Shown: positions 1-11,913, counted from the first letter of the stretch. The stretch is DNA of 64,000 bases from Druceiella hillmani (GCA_039881145.1 JAYKKI010000032.1:11585501-11649500), one strand, 5' to 3'. Notes: generated by a model not told the origin, from the letters alone. Translations and numbers: made by a program.

Positions 1-1239
1 TTAAAACTATATATTCACTTTACAATATATTCACGTTATAATAGCATTAGATTGAGATATACGTATAATTTTACTCTGCTTTTTCCTTTTTGCGAATTGA
101 AGGCACGTTTTCCCTTTTATTGTTCCGAAAACATATGCAAAACTTACTTGTTTGTATTAATTGACAAAATTCTCAAAATTAATTGTAGTTATTTTAAATA
201 TTATTACACATCTAGTAAGGTAATCATTGCAGAATACTAGCGATAATAATACATCTAGTATGATAATTCTAGCAACATGAAAATTAACTTAAAGCCATGT
301 TTGAACGAGAGTTCCTACGAAAGTTTTAAATGGTTCAATACTTTCAATACGGGAAACTTTTTCATTTCCTTTCATGAAAATCTTCCATATTTTTACTTCA
401 AAATACATGCAATGATTTTACGGAACTCTTTTGTTAGTCATATAAAAGTTTTATAGTCTATAAAACAAAGCTATTTAATTCAAATCCAACAAAATCTTTC
501 AGCGCAACGTTCAGCAAAATTCCTTGAGTCGTTCATGAATAATACGTGAACCAATAAACAGATTTGCAGACAAACGGGTGAAAAAAGAGAGAATAATATT
601 ATTATTTAAAAACACATTATTAAGTAACTTATATTTATAGCTATTAAAATTAGAACCTTTAATATGTTATTGTAATGCTGTGGGAAATGAACATAGCCCA
701 GCAACGTCTTTATTTATGAGCGTATAATTTTTAGCCTTAAGGTGCTGACAACACTCAATGACCTAAAAAGATCTGATTTTCAATCCGCATCGCTCTTCTC
801 TTTCCAATAAATTAAAGCCACGCCAAACGCCCAGCATATTCACAAACTAAATTAATCGCGTCAATAACCCGCTAGCTGAATGGATAATCATTTGTGACTT
901 ATGTTCTTGAAAATGTTAATAAGTTTTTGAATGTTACTTGAAGGCGTATTTACATCTTTGACGAAAAACGCCTATTTTTGCAAGGGTTATTATAAACTCT
1001 GTAGAAATATGTAGTATAATTTTATAATTCAGGCATTTATAATTCAGGCAGATTACTTTATATTATTTTCATATCATTAAAATATTTCATTAAATGTCCA
1101 TGTATCTATAATATAGTGGACTTAATAATTAAGTGTTGTTGCTATTTATTTTAAATATCCCTTTAATTGAATATTCAGTGAATTTTAGCGTGGTCAGAAA
1201 ATAATAAGTTTCGTGTTCTTTAATTTTTACGCATATTAC
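1..1239. other. AT-rich non-coding stretch
   Basis: No gene is seen; the open frames here are short and have AT-driven composition. A 17-bp unit is directly repeated around 1020-1050. The segment at about 780-880 is more balanced in base composition than its surroundings and looks non-repetitive, so it could be a conserved regulatory block, but nothing in the sequence proves this. Confidence 0.6.
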
Positions 1240-1910
1240 TTGACGAAGTGGAAAGTAGATTATAATATTTTCTGGCCACCAACCATATTTGTGCAGAAAG
1301 TAACATCGATATGTTGCTCCATTGCGACGTGAAAGAAGAACAAACAAACACACTTTCAACGTTGGTTGGGATTGTAACATTAGTTAGGAAGAAATTTCAC
1401 GGGTTAATAATTAGTCTATGTCATTTTCTGGTCCTCTAACTATTTCTGTATATGTTATCTAAATAACGTCGTTTTTTTGCTACATTGCGGAAATAAGGAC
1501 AAACAAACGGATTTTTTAATTTTTAATAATAGTTGTTATTGTTTTAGTAAAAATGAAATTTCCTGGGTCGGAAAGTAGCCTACGTAATTTCCTGCCCCGC
1601 CAATCATCCTTGTGCAGAAAGCCACGTCAATATGTTGCTCCATTGTGACGTGAAAGAAGGATAAATAAACGCTCTTTCCAATTTTTAATATTAATGGGAT
1701 TTGTTATTTTTTCAATTTTCAATATAAATTGGGATTGTCATATTAGATAAAATGAGATTTCCCAGGTTCACAAGTAGCCTAGGTTATTTCCTGGCCCGCC
1801 AACTATTTTTGAGCAGAAAGTTAATTTGATCTTTTACTCCATTATTGCTTGAAAACAGTACACATAAATACATGTTTGCATTCATGATATTAGTTAGGAT
1901 TATAATATTA
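1240..1910. repeat. Degenerate tandem repeat, about four units of 155-200 bp
   Basis: Four diverged units can be aligned by eye. Landmarks are GCAGAAAG near 1293, 1614 and 1813, followed each time by a TGTTGCTCCATT-like motif and then a GTGAAAGAAG-like motif. A more decayed unit lies at about 1440-1500. CCTGGCCCGCCAA-type motifs precede the third and fourth units. The irregular spacing (about 155, 165 and 200 bp) shows old divergence with small insertions and deletions. The 83-residue reverse-strand frame at 1129-1380 runs through this repeat and is not a gene. Confidence 0.75.
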
Positions 1911-1974
1911 TTTTATAAAACAAAATGTTACTTTTGTCTATTCGCTGTGCGCCAACTACCACTGTGTAAAGTAT

Positions 1975-2595
1975 ATAAACAGAAACACGAATTGAAATAA
2001 AAAATATAAATCCAGAAATTATTGAAAGAGTCGCATAAATAGTTCATACATGCAAACTCAAACGATTAATTTAAAAAAAAACAAACGCAAAACATTCAAC
2101 ATTTGGTAAGTAGAAAGGATTACTTAAAAAAATATAAATGCAAACAAGAATTGGTACAAAAAAACAAAATATCCAAAAATGTAATTAGCAAAAATTATCA
2201 CGTAAAGAAAGTTTGTAAATACAAACACGAATTGGTAATTAAAAGAAAACAAACCTAAAACATACAAAATTTAGTAGGTAAAAGGATTACTTAAAAAAAT
2301 ATAAATTCAAACACGAATTGATATACACAAAATAAACCAAAATATCCAAAAATTGAATTAGCAGAAAAGATCGCATAAAAAAGTTTATAAATACAAACAC
2401 AAATGAGTAATTAAAAAAAATTAACCTAAACATTCAAAATTGAGTAAGTAAAAAGAATTATGTAAAAAAATTATAAATACAAAAACGAATTGATATAAAA
2501 AAATCAAAGAAGTTTGTAAAAACAAACAAGAATTAATATAAAAAAGACAAACATCACAAAGTGAGTAAGCAAAAAGGATTTTAAAAAGGTGAATT
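1975..2595. repeat. Satellite-like tandem array, ~85-bp half unit / ~170-bp unit
   Basis: An A-rich array in which ACGAATTGGTA or ACGAATTGATAT motifs recur at about 2148, 2229, 2315, 2400 and 2486, close to every 85 bp. A longer block beginning with GGATTACTTAAAAAAATATA recurs about every 170 bp (2107, 2274, 2444), so the array is a dimeric repeat. The last unit is truncated near 2590. The array directly follows the tandem block at 1240-1910. Confidence 0.8.
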
Positions 2596-2599
2596 ATGT

Positions 2600-3785
2600 T
2601 AAAGAAAAAAGGTTAAAACATATTACAGCGCAAAAAAAATGTATGAAAATTATGAAATCGATTTTTTCATACTAAATAATTGCAAGCTACAATACATATT
2701 CTGAAATACACGACGTATTTAAAAATATATATCACATTCAATAAATAATGCATATTCCTTGTCATGTCAAAAAAATGTCAAAATATAATTATTACTAAAC
2801 TAAACTTATATCTACGATATTAAAATACAGGTCCAAACCTATGATCAAAATTAATTGAATTATACCGCTTTTTATTTTTATTGCTTTTTGAACTGTTGAG
2901 AAACAAACGATGTAAATCCGACTAGCACCGCGCCTCAGCGCACACTATCCGTTAGCATGCGAATAAAAGAGAAGCAATAGACATCGCCAAAACACGTCTT
3001 TGCATTCGAGAGAAATTGAGTGAATCATTTTTTTATTATAAACCTATTTATTTTATTAAAAATAAAAAACAACCCACATTTCGAATTAGATGTGAACAGT
3101 TAATTCTTTTAAATCTGTTAATAAAGTCTTATAAATAACAAAGTTAATTTGGTTTAAAGTTTATATTACGAGGTTTTTGGATTTCTCTTCAGATAGAAAA
3201 AATATTTCAGTTATGTTTTACAAACAAGTAGGACTTCAGAAATATTATCGAGAATAACATATATTTTTTTGGCCACAAATTTATTAGATTTTGCTAACAA
3301 ACTTCTTAAATAAGATAATCTGCTGTTGTCAGCGCCTTAATTAAGATTAGAAGAATTCAAACTGTATACTGATAATATATGAACTATATACTGATAACAT
3401 GATATTGTTAACAATAAACTAATTACAACTGTTTTTTTATGTCTCTCCATGTCTATTTATTTAAACTAATTCACAGTCTCAACATTCAGGCATGCGAAAA
3501 TTTTGGCTTATAACGGAAAAAAAGAACACATCAATTGCTGGTATTAAGTTTTCAAATAGTCAATATAAAAATGGAAAAGTAAAGTAGTGTTTCTAACAAC
3601 ATCCATTTAAAAGTTCACTTGTGTGTTTAACTGTATATTATTCATTGGTAAATAAATACCTGTAAACAAAATGGTGTGAACTTCATCTTACCAGTCCTTT
3701 GACCTTCTAGAGTACAAATAAACTTGAGTTAAATTTTGTATGACTTTTACACTGCATTCTTCTGGGGAAAAACAGAGTCCTAAAA
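2600..3785. other. AT-rich non-coding stretch
   Basis: No gene, RNA or transposon signature is seen. A short segment at 2915-3000 is less AT-rich. Otherwise the sequence is homopolymer-rich. Confidence 0.6.
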
Positions 3786-3787
3786 AA

Positions 3788-3830
3788 TAACTCCTTCTAT
3801 CCAACATTATTAACTCCTTCTATCCAACAT
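3788..3830. repeat. Two perfect 20-bp direct repeats, spacing 23 bp
   Basis: TAACTCCTTCTATCCAACAT occurs at 3788-3807 and again at 3811-3830. It lies about 110 bp outside the left end of the large inverted repeat. Confidence 0.9.
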
Positions 3831-3941
3831 GATGTTCTACTGCAAACATGAATAAACTACAGAAAGTTAATAGCATCTATTTATACTTTGACAACTTTAT
3901 TCGAAGAAATGCAACTGTTGTACTGACTTCTTACTGCATAC

Positions 3942-4240
3942 TTATGTGTTGCAGCGCAGTTATGTGTTAAAGCGTAGTCGTATGTTGCAGCGTAAGTATA
4001 TAATGGAGCGTAGTTATATCTTAAAGTGCAGTTGTATGGTGCAGCGCACTTATGTGTTGAAGCATAGTTATGTGTAGAAGCGCAATATGTTTTACAGCAT
4101 AATCATGTATTCAAATGCAATTATGTCTTGCAGAGTAGTTATTTATGGAAGTGTGATTATATGTTCAAGAATAATTATGTGTTGCAGCCCAGTTATGTGC
4201 TTAAGCGTAGTTACATGGTGAAGCGTATTCATATTTTAAA
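3942..4240 (+). repeat. Degenerate ~20-bp minisatellite, outer end of left arm
   Basis: About 14-15 units of the type GTTATGTGTTGAAGCGTA, heavily mutated, run through this interval. The reverse complement of the same unit forms the outer end of the right arm at 8813-9095. Confidence 0.85.
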
Positions 4241-4614
4241 GTTTTGGCATAATTGTTAGTGTCTTTCGATTTTTCTCTTAACTGTATTCTAGGGATAAAA
4301 TATACTAAATTAAGCTGGATAACTATTTAGAAAAGAAGAACTTTTCAACGTAAGCAATCGAACTTAAAGTTCAAGCTAAGATGTAAAATACCTTTATCGC
4401 AATCAAGGTTACTTTTAACATGCAACGTTAACCAATATGTTATTTATTTTGGATTTAATTTAGAAAAGTACTACCCGAATTAGAAAGAAAACAAATTAAG
4501 AAAGAGGATAGGGCCATGTGGTACCATCCAAACGGTACTACCTCTCCTCCACACAGATACCTAGTTCTAGAGGAAATACGATCTGAAATTTCCATAGTGT
4601 ACTCGATAACAATT

Positions 4615-4680
4615 TGGGTTAATATGGATTATGTAGGGCTAGGTAAGGTTGGATATAGTTAAGTTTGGTTGGATTTACAA
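4615..4680 (+). repeat. Degenerate TTAGGTT-like tract in left arm
   Basis: GGGTTAAT, AGGGCTAGGTAAGGTTGG, AGTTAAGTTTGGTTGG and similar runs resemble decayed insect telomere-type TTAGG/TTAGGTT repeats. The mirror-image tract is at 7590-7825 in the right arm. Confidence 0.55.
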
Positions 4681-5324
4681 GGTTATTCTGCACAGTATTT
4701 ATATCGAACATAATATTTCTGAGTATAATATGGAAATTTAATAATATTCAATATAATACAAATCTCCGCATTGATGAAGTTTTATATCAGAAAGAAGACT
4801 TTCCTCTCCTACTTTTTCCTTCCTTACTTTCCCATAGAGTAGCATATTATTAACATTTACTGTTATTTTTATTACGATCAACCTTTGAAATGAAAACATT
4901 ATTACTGAAAGAAAACTTCATCGCTTAAAAATATACGTAATGGAAATCATGACCAAAAGCTAGTGTGTTAGAAAACGTCCTAATAGTAACTTACCTAACA
5001 TAAGCAGGGAGTAATATTAACAAGTAAACAATTACTAATAAATCAAAATACTAGTTATTTCGAAAATTTCCAAGTCTAAATTAATAACCCTTGCCTCGTT
5101 GCTACTGTTCTTGAGAGTAATTTCAACTGTTACTATATGGAATCTGTTGAAGATCTACAAATGCTCCGTGGACTCTTCAAAACAACTGAAAAAAAAATAA
5201 TGAAACGTTCATTATTATATTTGTCAACTAATGAAACGTGGAAAAAAATTTATGCCTGAAAGAGAAGAGAAATTTGAAAAATGCGATACTGCGAGCCACA
5301 AGAAAATGATTGGCCATGATTGGC

Positions 5325-5460
5325 CAATTAAATAAAACTACGTGATGTAGTATTATTTATACTTTCTTTAAGTAAAGAAAGTAGAAATAATACTACATCA
5401 CGTAGTTTCATTTAATTGTGAACAATGAATTTCTACAAAATTAACGCCAAATATATTCAA
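5325..5460 (+). mobile_element. Palindromic hairpin element, copy 1 (internally deleted)
   Basis: This interval contains the outer arms of the family palindrome (AAACTACGTGATGTAGTATT on the left, its reverse complement on the right) joined by a 1-4 bp centre. The inner arm sequence (the ACCTAGG and GCTATTAGCAAAG motifs) is missing. The asymmetric right tail ending in CCAAATATATTCAA is present. The element is inserted in the left arm of the large inverted repeat and is absent from the right arm, so it came after the arms formed. No clear target-site duplication is seen here. Confidence 0.85.
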
Positions 5461-5957
5461 TGAATAATTGCAGATAACTGGTGAAGGTTGCACTTTTTTC
5501 AAGCTAGTGCGAGTTTAAAAGCTACAAGAAAGCGAGTGATTTCACATAGCCGGTGAAAATTGTTTCAAGCTTGTGGCTCACAAATGTGTTTTAATGTTGC
5601 AACATCTAAAGGTTGCACTTTTATTTAAAATTTGTGAGTTATATACGTTGCGAAGATATATTGATAAGGTAAAACAAGTCAGAGAATATTAGAATTTTGC
5701 AACTTGCCTAAATTTTCTCTTGGTGGAACCAGTCAAAAGTTTCAGATTTATGCAGGAATTTGCCTTTTTTTCAAATTCACAACTTCTACTTTATGTAGTT
5801 ATATCATAACACGATAGCTTAAATTTAGCTTTATAATTACTAAAACTCAAAAGAGTATTTTCCTTTTGTCCCAACTGGACTAAAATAATAGTTGTAATAT
5901 TCGCAATACTCAAACCAAAAACCTCAAAATACAGATTATTTGTACATCTATACTTAA

Positions 5958-6604
5958 AATAAATAACGTATAGTAATTTTTGTAATTTTGCAAATTTAGT
6001 AATTAAAATAAATATTATATTTCACAATATTATCCTTAACACACCTTTCACAGGAGTAAAAATATCATAAATTGAACAATAAAAAATATTTGTTTAAAAA
6101 TTTAAGTCTATTTAAATGAAATAATTTAGTTAAAATTAATCTCCCATTAATTTAGTTAAATATTACAAGAAAACTTCAACGATGGCTCCAGAAGTCATAG
6201 TTTTTAAGGAATTTAAGATATTTTTACACTTATGAAACTTGTGCTAAGGATTTTAATATTGTTAGGTATAATAATTATCTATATATATATATATACATAC
6301 TCCCAAATATTTACATTTTTAAATTCGTTTTAACGTCTACGAAACCACGTTTGCAACGCAAGTTTGTTTTGTAATAAACATTTATTTGGTAACTCTTCTA
6401 GAAACTGTGATTACTTCTATCTTAAACACAAACCTTACTCCATTAGTTATTAAATGTAACCACGAAGACGCATTTGATTATTTAAAAAAACAATCTTTTT
6501 CTGTCTTGTGTAAATATTGAATTAAATTTTTCTTGTCTGAAAGCGGATTGACAGTTTATATACTTAATCTGCTACATCATAACAATTACTGTACATTATT
6601 TGTC
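5958..6604. other. Spacer of the large inverted repeat
   Basis: AT-rich, 647 bp, with no self-complementarity to match the arms and no coding signature. It contains a short (TA)n run near 6281-6295. Confidence 0.7.
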
Positions 6605-7589
6605 TTAAGTATAGATGTATGAAAAGTCTGTACTATTCGGTTTTTGGTTTCAGTATTACAAGTATTACAACTACTATTTTAAATAGTTAGATAAGAGAAG
6701 AATACATTTTTAAGTTTTAGTAACTCTAAGGCTAAATTTAGGTTACTAAATAAATCATGGTACGTATTACATTAATAAACTACATAAATGTAGAAGTTGT
6801 AGATTTGAAATAATGGCAAGTTCCTACATAAATCTGAATCCATTTAACTTATTCTCCCTCAAGACAAAATTGTGGCAAGTTCAAATATTCCAATATTCTG
6901 TTACTTGTTTCGAGTCATCCACATATATTCGTGACGTACTTGAACTCAGAAACTTTGAAAAAAGTGCAACCTTTACATGTGGCAACATAAAAACTCATTT
7001 GCAACCCACAAGCTTGAAAAAATCTTCACCGACTATCTGGAATCATTCACTTTCTTGTAGCTCTCAATATCGCCTTTATCCAATTTAATCTTTAAGACAT
7101 TATTTTTTTGCCATGCTTCATTAACTCAGAAATATAACGATGAACTTTTTATGATTATTTTCTGAAATTACTCCCAAGAACGAGGCAAGGATTATTAATT
7201 TCCACTTGGAAATTGTCGAAATAATTAGTGTTTTAATTGGTTGGTAATTGTTTACTTGTTAGTATTGTTACCTACTTATATTGGGTAAGTTACTATTCCA
7301 CCGTCTTATAACATACTAGTTTGTACTTGTGACTTTGATTACGTATATTTTTGATCATGGCAATGGAGTTTTTCTTCAGTAATAATGTTTTCATTTCAAA
7401 GGTACCCTTGATCGTAATATAAATAACAGTAACCTTTAAAAATGTGCTACTCAATGGGGTAGTAAGGAAAGAAGGAAGAGGAGATTGGTATTTTATTTGA
7501 TATTTTTGAAATTTCCATATTATGCTCAACAAAAATGTTATACTCGAATTCAATAGCGTGCAAGATAACTGCGCATATCCAACCGAAGT

Positions 7590-7825
7590 TAACTCTATTC
7601 GAACTAAACTAGTCTTACATAATTCATACTATGGTAGTAAAACGTAACCTAAACTTTCCGAACCAATCCAACCTAAATAACACAAAACAATTTAGCTCAA
7701 TTTACTCTGACATGACTTTACCTTACCCATCTTAATCTAACTTAAACCAACGCAACCTAATCTAATTTAATTCAATAAGAATAGCGTGACTTAACCTATC
7801 CTAACGTCACTTAACCTAATAATTA
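7590..7825 (-). repeat. Degenerate CCTAA-like tract in right arm
   Basis: Many CTAACCT, AACCTAA and TAACCTATCCTAACG-type words occur over about 235 bp, oriented opposite to the TTAGG-like tract at 4615-4680 as expected from the inverted repeat. TTAGG is the common insect telomere unit (established). Whether this is telomere-derived or a common intergenic microsatellite is not decided by the sequence. Confidence 0.65.
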
Positions 7826-8274
7826 TTTGATTGAAAAAAATTCTTACATTAAGGGAAGGGAAAGACCTACATCTCAGCTATCTTTACCCTGATACTTCCT
7901 TTTCATCAGATCCCAAACTGTTTTCATAGTTATTGGCGAGCACAATATGGAAATTTCAGATCGTATGTCTTCAAGAGCTATTGGTCTCTATGGAGGAGAG
8001 GTAGTACCATTAGGATGGTGGACAAGGCCCTAGCATCTCTCTTCATTTTTTCTCTTCCTGATTCAAATAATGCGTTTCTAAATTAAACCAAAAATAAATT
8101 ACACTTTAGTTAAAATAACGTTTGCATATTAGAGGCACCCTTGATTGATATAATATCATATTATTTCTTATTATTTATATCTTATCATTAGCTTATTATA
8201 GATAATATTATCCTATTTCTTATTATTAGCTTGAACTTTAAGTAGAATAGTTATAATAGTTTTAATCATTTTTA

Positions 8275-8690
8275 TTTATCAATTTAGGCCTGCGCGCTTG
8301 GTGTTACCACCTGAGTGCTTATAATTGACATCCTTAAGGAACGCTAGAAAAAATGTGTTCGGAGAAGCTAAGATAGGATATTCAAATATTTTTTTCTAAG
8401 ATATCTTCAATGCAGTACGGAAGTTAGTACAGATCTAGGTTGAAAGTTAGAAAACATTTCCAAATATTTAAATAGATAAATGCACAACCCTGTGGTGTGA
8501 CAGAGCATCCGACGTTTGTTATATAATAAATATATATAAATCGAATAAGAATATTTGGATTTAGCACATCTAAACTAGATGGTTGTTGTTATTCTTAAAC
8601 ATGTTCTATCATATTCAGCAATATTTTATAACGTCTGAGCATCGAAGAAAACTTATTTTAAAAATACTACCCCTATGCATTTTCTATTTT
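8275..8690. other. Sequence present only in the right arm, probable insertion
   Basis: The arm alignment is interrupted here. Right-arm sequence on both sides (8227-8242, and 8690-8812) is contiguous in the left arm (about 4240-4378), so about 400 bp were gained in the right arm or lost from the left. The block begins with a less AT-rich segment (8288-8330). I see no recognisable termini. Confidence 0.6.
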
Positions 8691-8812
8691 TCCTAAAGTC
8701 ACTTATTTTCCAAATAGTTATCGAGCTTAATTTAATATACTATATAGAATAGAGTTGGGAGTAAAATCGATAGAGACTAGGAATTATACCACAACTTTAA
8801 AACATGAATATG

Positions 8813-9095
8813 CTTCACCACATAACTACGCCGTAACACATAATTGTACTTCAAGATAACTGCGCACATATAAATACACTACCATAAATAACTTCTCAGC
8901 AAGGCATAATTACGTTTTATTATATAACTACGCTGTAACACATCTTCTACACATAGCTATGCTCCAACACATAAGTGAACTGCCACACACAACTGTGCTT
9001 CAACACATAACTACGCTTAACACACACCTATGCTACAACACACAACTACACAACAACATAACACTACGCTATATTACGTACCTACGCTGTATTTT
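8813..9095 (-). repeat. Degenerate ~20-bp minisatellite, outer end of right arm
   Basis: Units of the type TACGCTTCAACACATAAC are the reverse complement of the minisatellite at 3942-4240. The 62-residue forward frame at 8959-9147 is translated minisatellite and is not a gene. Confidence 0.85.
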
Positions 9096-11060
9096 GTTAG
9101 AGCGGCAAAATTTTAAAAGACTTTATATAACATACTTTCATCCGTAATGTTACCAACTCCTTTCAAAATGTAGCTTCGGAGTTTCGTTGAAATGTTTTAA
9201 ATAAAAACCCACAAGCAACGTTAGACGTCGAGCTTTAGCCCCATATAAATCGCGTATAGGAAGTGGAAAGCGAAACGAGCACCGAACGCATGTACGTCCT
9301 CTTCCGTCGCGCTCTTGATTTGTGGCAGGCGGACAACGGAATTAACGCCCTGGAAATAACTTGTTCCATCCGATATAATGACTTGTACGCATTAGGTGGT
9401 TTATTAATTTTGTCGGCGAATGTTTTCGCGCGGCTTGTTTAACGTGATAATGTGTATGGTTAGAGGGTGTAAATTTCATGTGATCTTTTAGGATTAGGGA
9501 GATTTACAGGATACATAATATTTACCAATAAGAAGAATTAAGACTTCTAATGATTTTAATGCCGTAAGTTTAAGATTTTAAATTTAAGAATCTTGAATTT
9601 ACGGCGTAATTGGTATATTCTCAAATTTTCTTAGATAGAGTGAAAAAATACATCCATCTGAAATATATAATAATGCGATGTGAGTAATTAAACGCTTTTC
9701 ATTTGAATCTGATTTGATTCAGATATTTAAATTTTCTCCATTACCTATTTTTTTAAAATAAATATATAAGGCTCAAACGATTAAATGTTTCACAAGGGAT
9801 TAACAATAATCTCGGCATTTACTCATAACCTTTTTTTGATACAACGTATTATGTGAAGTAGCATAAGTAAGCGTGTGGGAATAATTAAATATCATATTAA
9901 GGTATTGAACAAAATATATGCCAAAGAAAACAATACTCATAAAACAAATATCTGAAAATAACTACGTGGTTTAGTACTAATCATCTACCTAACAATAAAA
10001 CCTAGGATATGATGATAGCAAATTAGATACTATTAAGACAAGTCTGTTACGAAATGAAGAACACAGCAACAAAAAATAGGAAAGAAAGAAAGAACACAGC
10101 AACAAAAAATGCAGCTATTGGATGATATAAAAACATAAAAAATATTGAGATGGTTTTACCACGTCCAATTTATAAACAATGAAAAACTAATTGCGCATAG
10201 AAACATAGACCTAGGCAGCTAATACTAGTAATGATAATGATGTCAGAAGTAAAAAAACGTTTATAGGGTATTACATGAGTCTATCTCAGGAGACGTTAGT
10301 TTATTTGGTAATGAAGAAAATTAACATTTATGATGGTCCTGAGCCCCTGAAATGCTACAAGTGTAAACAGAAAAGTATATGTCTGAAAATGTTAGCCAGC
10401 TTAAATTACTTAGTATAGTTACCTCTCACAATACTGATACGAAATCTGAAAATATCAAAAGGTTGAATAAAAAAAAAATACTATTCCAGTTTTGAAAATA
10501 AACTTGAATAATTTTTTTTAAGTTTTAACATAATGGTTGAAATTTGTAAAACTCTGAATCTACTTTAATTTTATATCGGAGGGAAAGGTATGTATTGAAT
10601 AAGATTAGCAAAAATAAACTATTAATTAAAAAAATGTTTTGTTAAAAACTCGTGTAATAAACTTATCATGTTGAATAAAAAAGCCTGGATATAAGCTAGC
10701 TTCGTAATTTAAAATTCTAAACAATAATTTAAATTTTCCAAATAAGAGACAAGAAAAAGAGAATGGTCTACCACCAGATAAATCGACTATGTAGAAATAT
10801 AAAATCATTAAATATATTAAGGTGAAGGGTTGTCGCTTCTGACGAATGCAGACGACAAAAATCAATTGAAGCGGTGTATACATTCTCGTATTTGGGAAAT
10901 AGAAGAAGAAAATTAAATTATATTAACTGGATCAAATTGAAAATGTCTGAAATGTTGTAATGTGAACCCACTCATATAAAGAAAAGAAAAATTTAGTTTT
11001 CCTGTTTTATTTTTAGAGATTCAAGCAAAAGCAACTAATTAAATTGTCATACAACATTCA
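9096..11060. other. Non-coding stretch with one balanced-composition island
   Basis: About 9195-9450 is much less AT-rich than the rest and looks single-copy, so it is a candidate conserved non-coding or regulatory block, or an unrecognised repeat. A stem of about 17 bp with a few mismatches lies at 9561-9605. A 22-bp word including GAACACAGCAACAAAAAAT is repeated at about 10050 and 10090. Otherwise there is nothing. Confidence 0.5.
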
Positions 11061-11067
11061 CAGTATG

Positions 11068-11128
11068 ATACTGTAAAGATTTCGGACCGCTATACAGTAC
11101 ATATAGCGGTATGAAATCTTTGCAGTAT
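11068..11128 (+). ncRNA. Candidate miRNA-like hairpin
   Basis: The left strand 11068-11094 pairs with 11102-11128 across a 7-nt loop: 27 positions with two G-U wobbles and one mismatch. The stem is less AT-rich than its surroundings, and its size fits a pre-miRNA. It could also be a tiny palindromic transposon remnant. No mature sequence matches a conserved insect miRNA that I know. The strand is arbitrary because the structure is symmetric. Confidence 0.4.
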
Positions 11129-11199
11129 ATTGTATAATTTTTGAAACATAGTTATAAATGCTAACCTTACCGGAGAAACAGTCGCTAGTTTGGGGACTT

Positions 11200-11913
11200 T
11201 CGAAACGTACAATGGAAGAACTATTACAGATACAAAAACTATTTATGGGGGAATAGTAGGTCTTAAGAAGCTCTCAAAGAAAGTCTGGGATGTTATTTAT
11301 CTACCGTTTATAGATAAGTTACAGCAACTAATTAAAATTCAAAAAGTGCATGGGAAAATATTTACTTAAATTTATTATTCATCATTACAATAAATATCAT
11401 AGTCACGTCAAACATCTTCGATAGATAAAAATTGATTCGTCACACTTTATAATTTAGATAAGTAGTTCAAGAGAAATGAATAGAATTTTTTTAAGTTAAA
11501 GAAAGTAGAAATGCGAAATTTAATTGCATTACGTGCATTCGTGCATGGAGAGGGGGAACGGAGGATTGGTGGAACCAAAATGGTATTTATTTTATTTATT
11601 GTCATTTTTTTATGTAAGGGGAAACAAACAAATATAAACTATTTGAAATATCCTATTTTTTTCCACAAAGGATAAAGAAAATTAATACGTTTGTAAAATA
11701 ACCAATTAAACACAACAGTACATAAATGGGACAACGTTAAATTAAGTAAACAAAAAATATTCTTTTGGAATAAGACATAAAATTAATACGGAAACACTTG
11801 TTATTAACTTATCAATTAAATAAAGCTGCAATTATGGATTAAAAGTTATCTGTGTAAGGCGCTCTACTCAACAAAGTTGGACAAAGAATGAATAAGATAT
11901 AATGAAAATAACA
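11200..11913. other. AT-rich non-coding stretch, probable decayed 3' flank of the LINE
   Basis: No gene is seen. It lies downstream of the minus-strand LINE fragment that ends at 11914, and so may contain its decayed 3' untranslated region. Confidence 0.45.

Larger units (their letters stand above)
3942..9095. mobile_element. Large imperfect inverted repeat, Foldback-like element or inverted duplication
   Basis: The left arm (about 3942-5957) matches the reverse complement of the right arm (about 6605-9095) along its whole length, in the same order. Anchors: GGTACTACCTCTCCTCC at 4534-4550 against 7992-8008 (17 of 17), a 16-bp match at 4363-4378 against 8227-8242, and TACATCTATACTTAA at 5943-5957 against 6605-6619 (15 of 15) at the inner edge. 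Between anchors the arms are clearly diverged and carry indels. The outer parts of both arms are the same minisatellite, and both contain a telomere-like degenerate tract. Terminal inverted repeats built from short tandem repeats are typical of Foldback elements (established knowledge). No transposase is visible in the spacer and I could not find a clear target-site duplication, so an old inverted duplication is the alternative. Confidence 0.8.

Noticed and set aside
1975..2595. CRISPR array
   Set aside because: Units are contiguous and diverged with no unique spacers, and the DNA is eukaryotic.
6813..7088. 91-residue forward open frame
   Set aside because: It lies in the right arm of the inverted repeat. 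The left-arm counterpart does not keep the frame, and no domain is seen.
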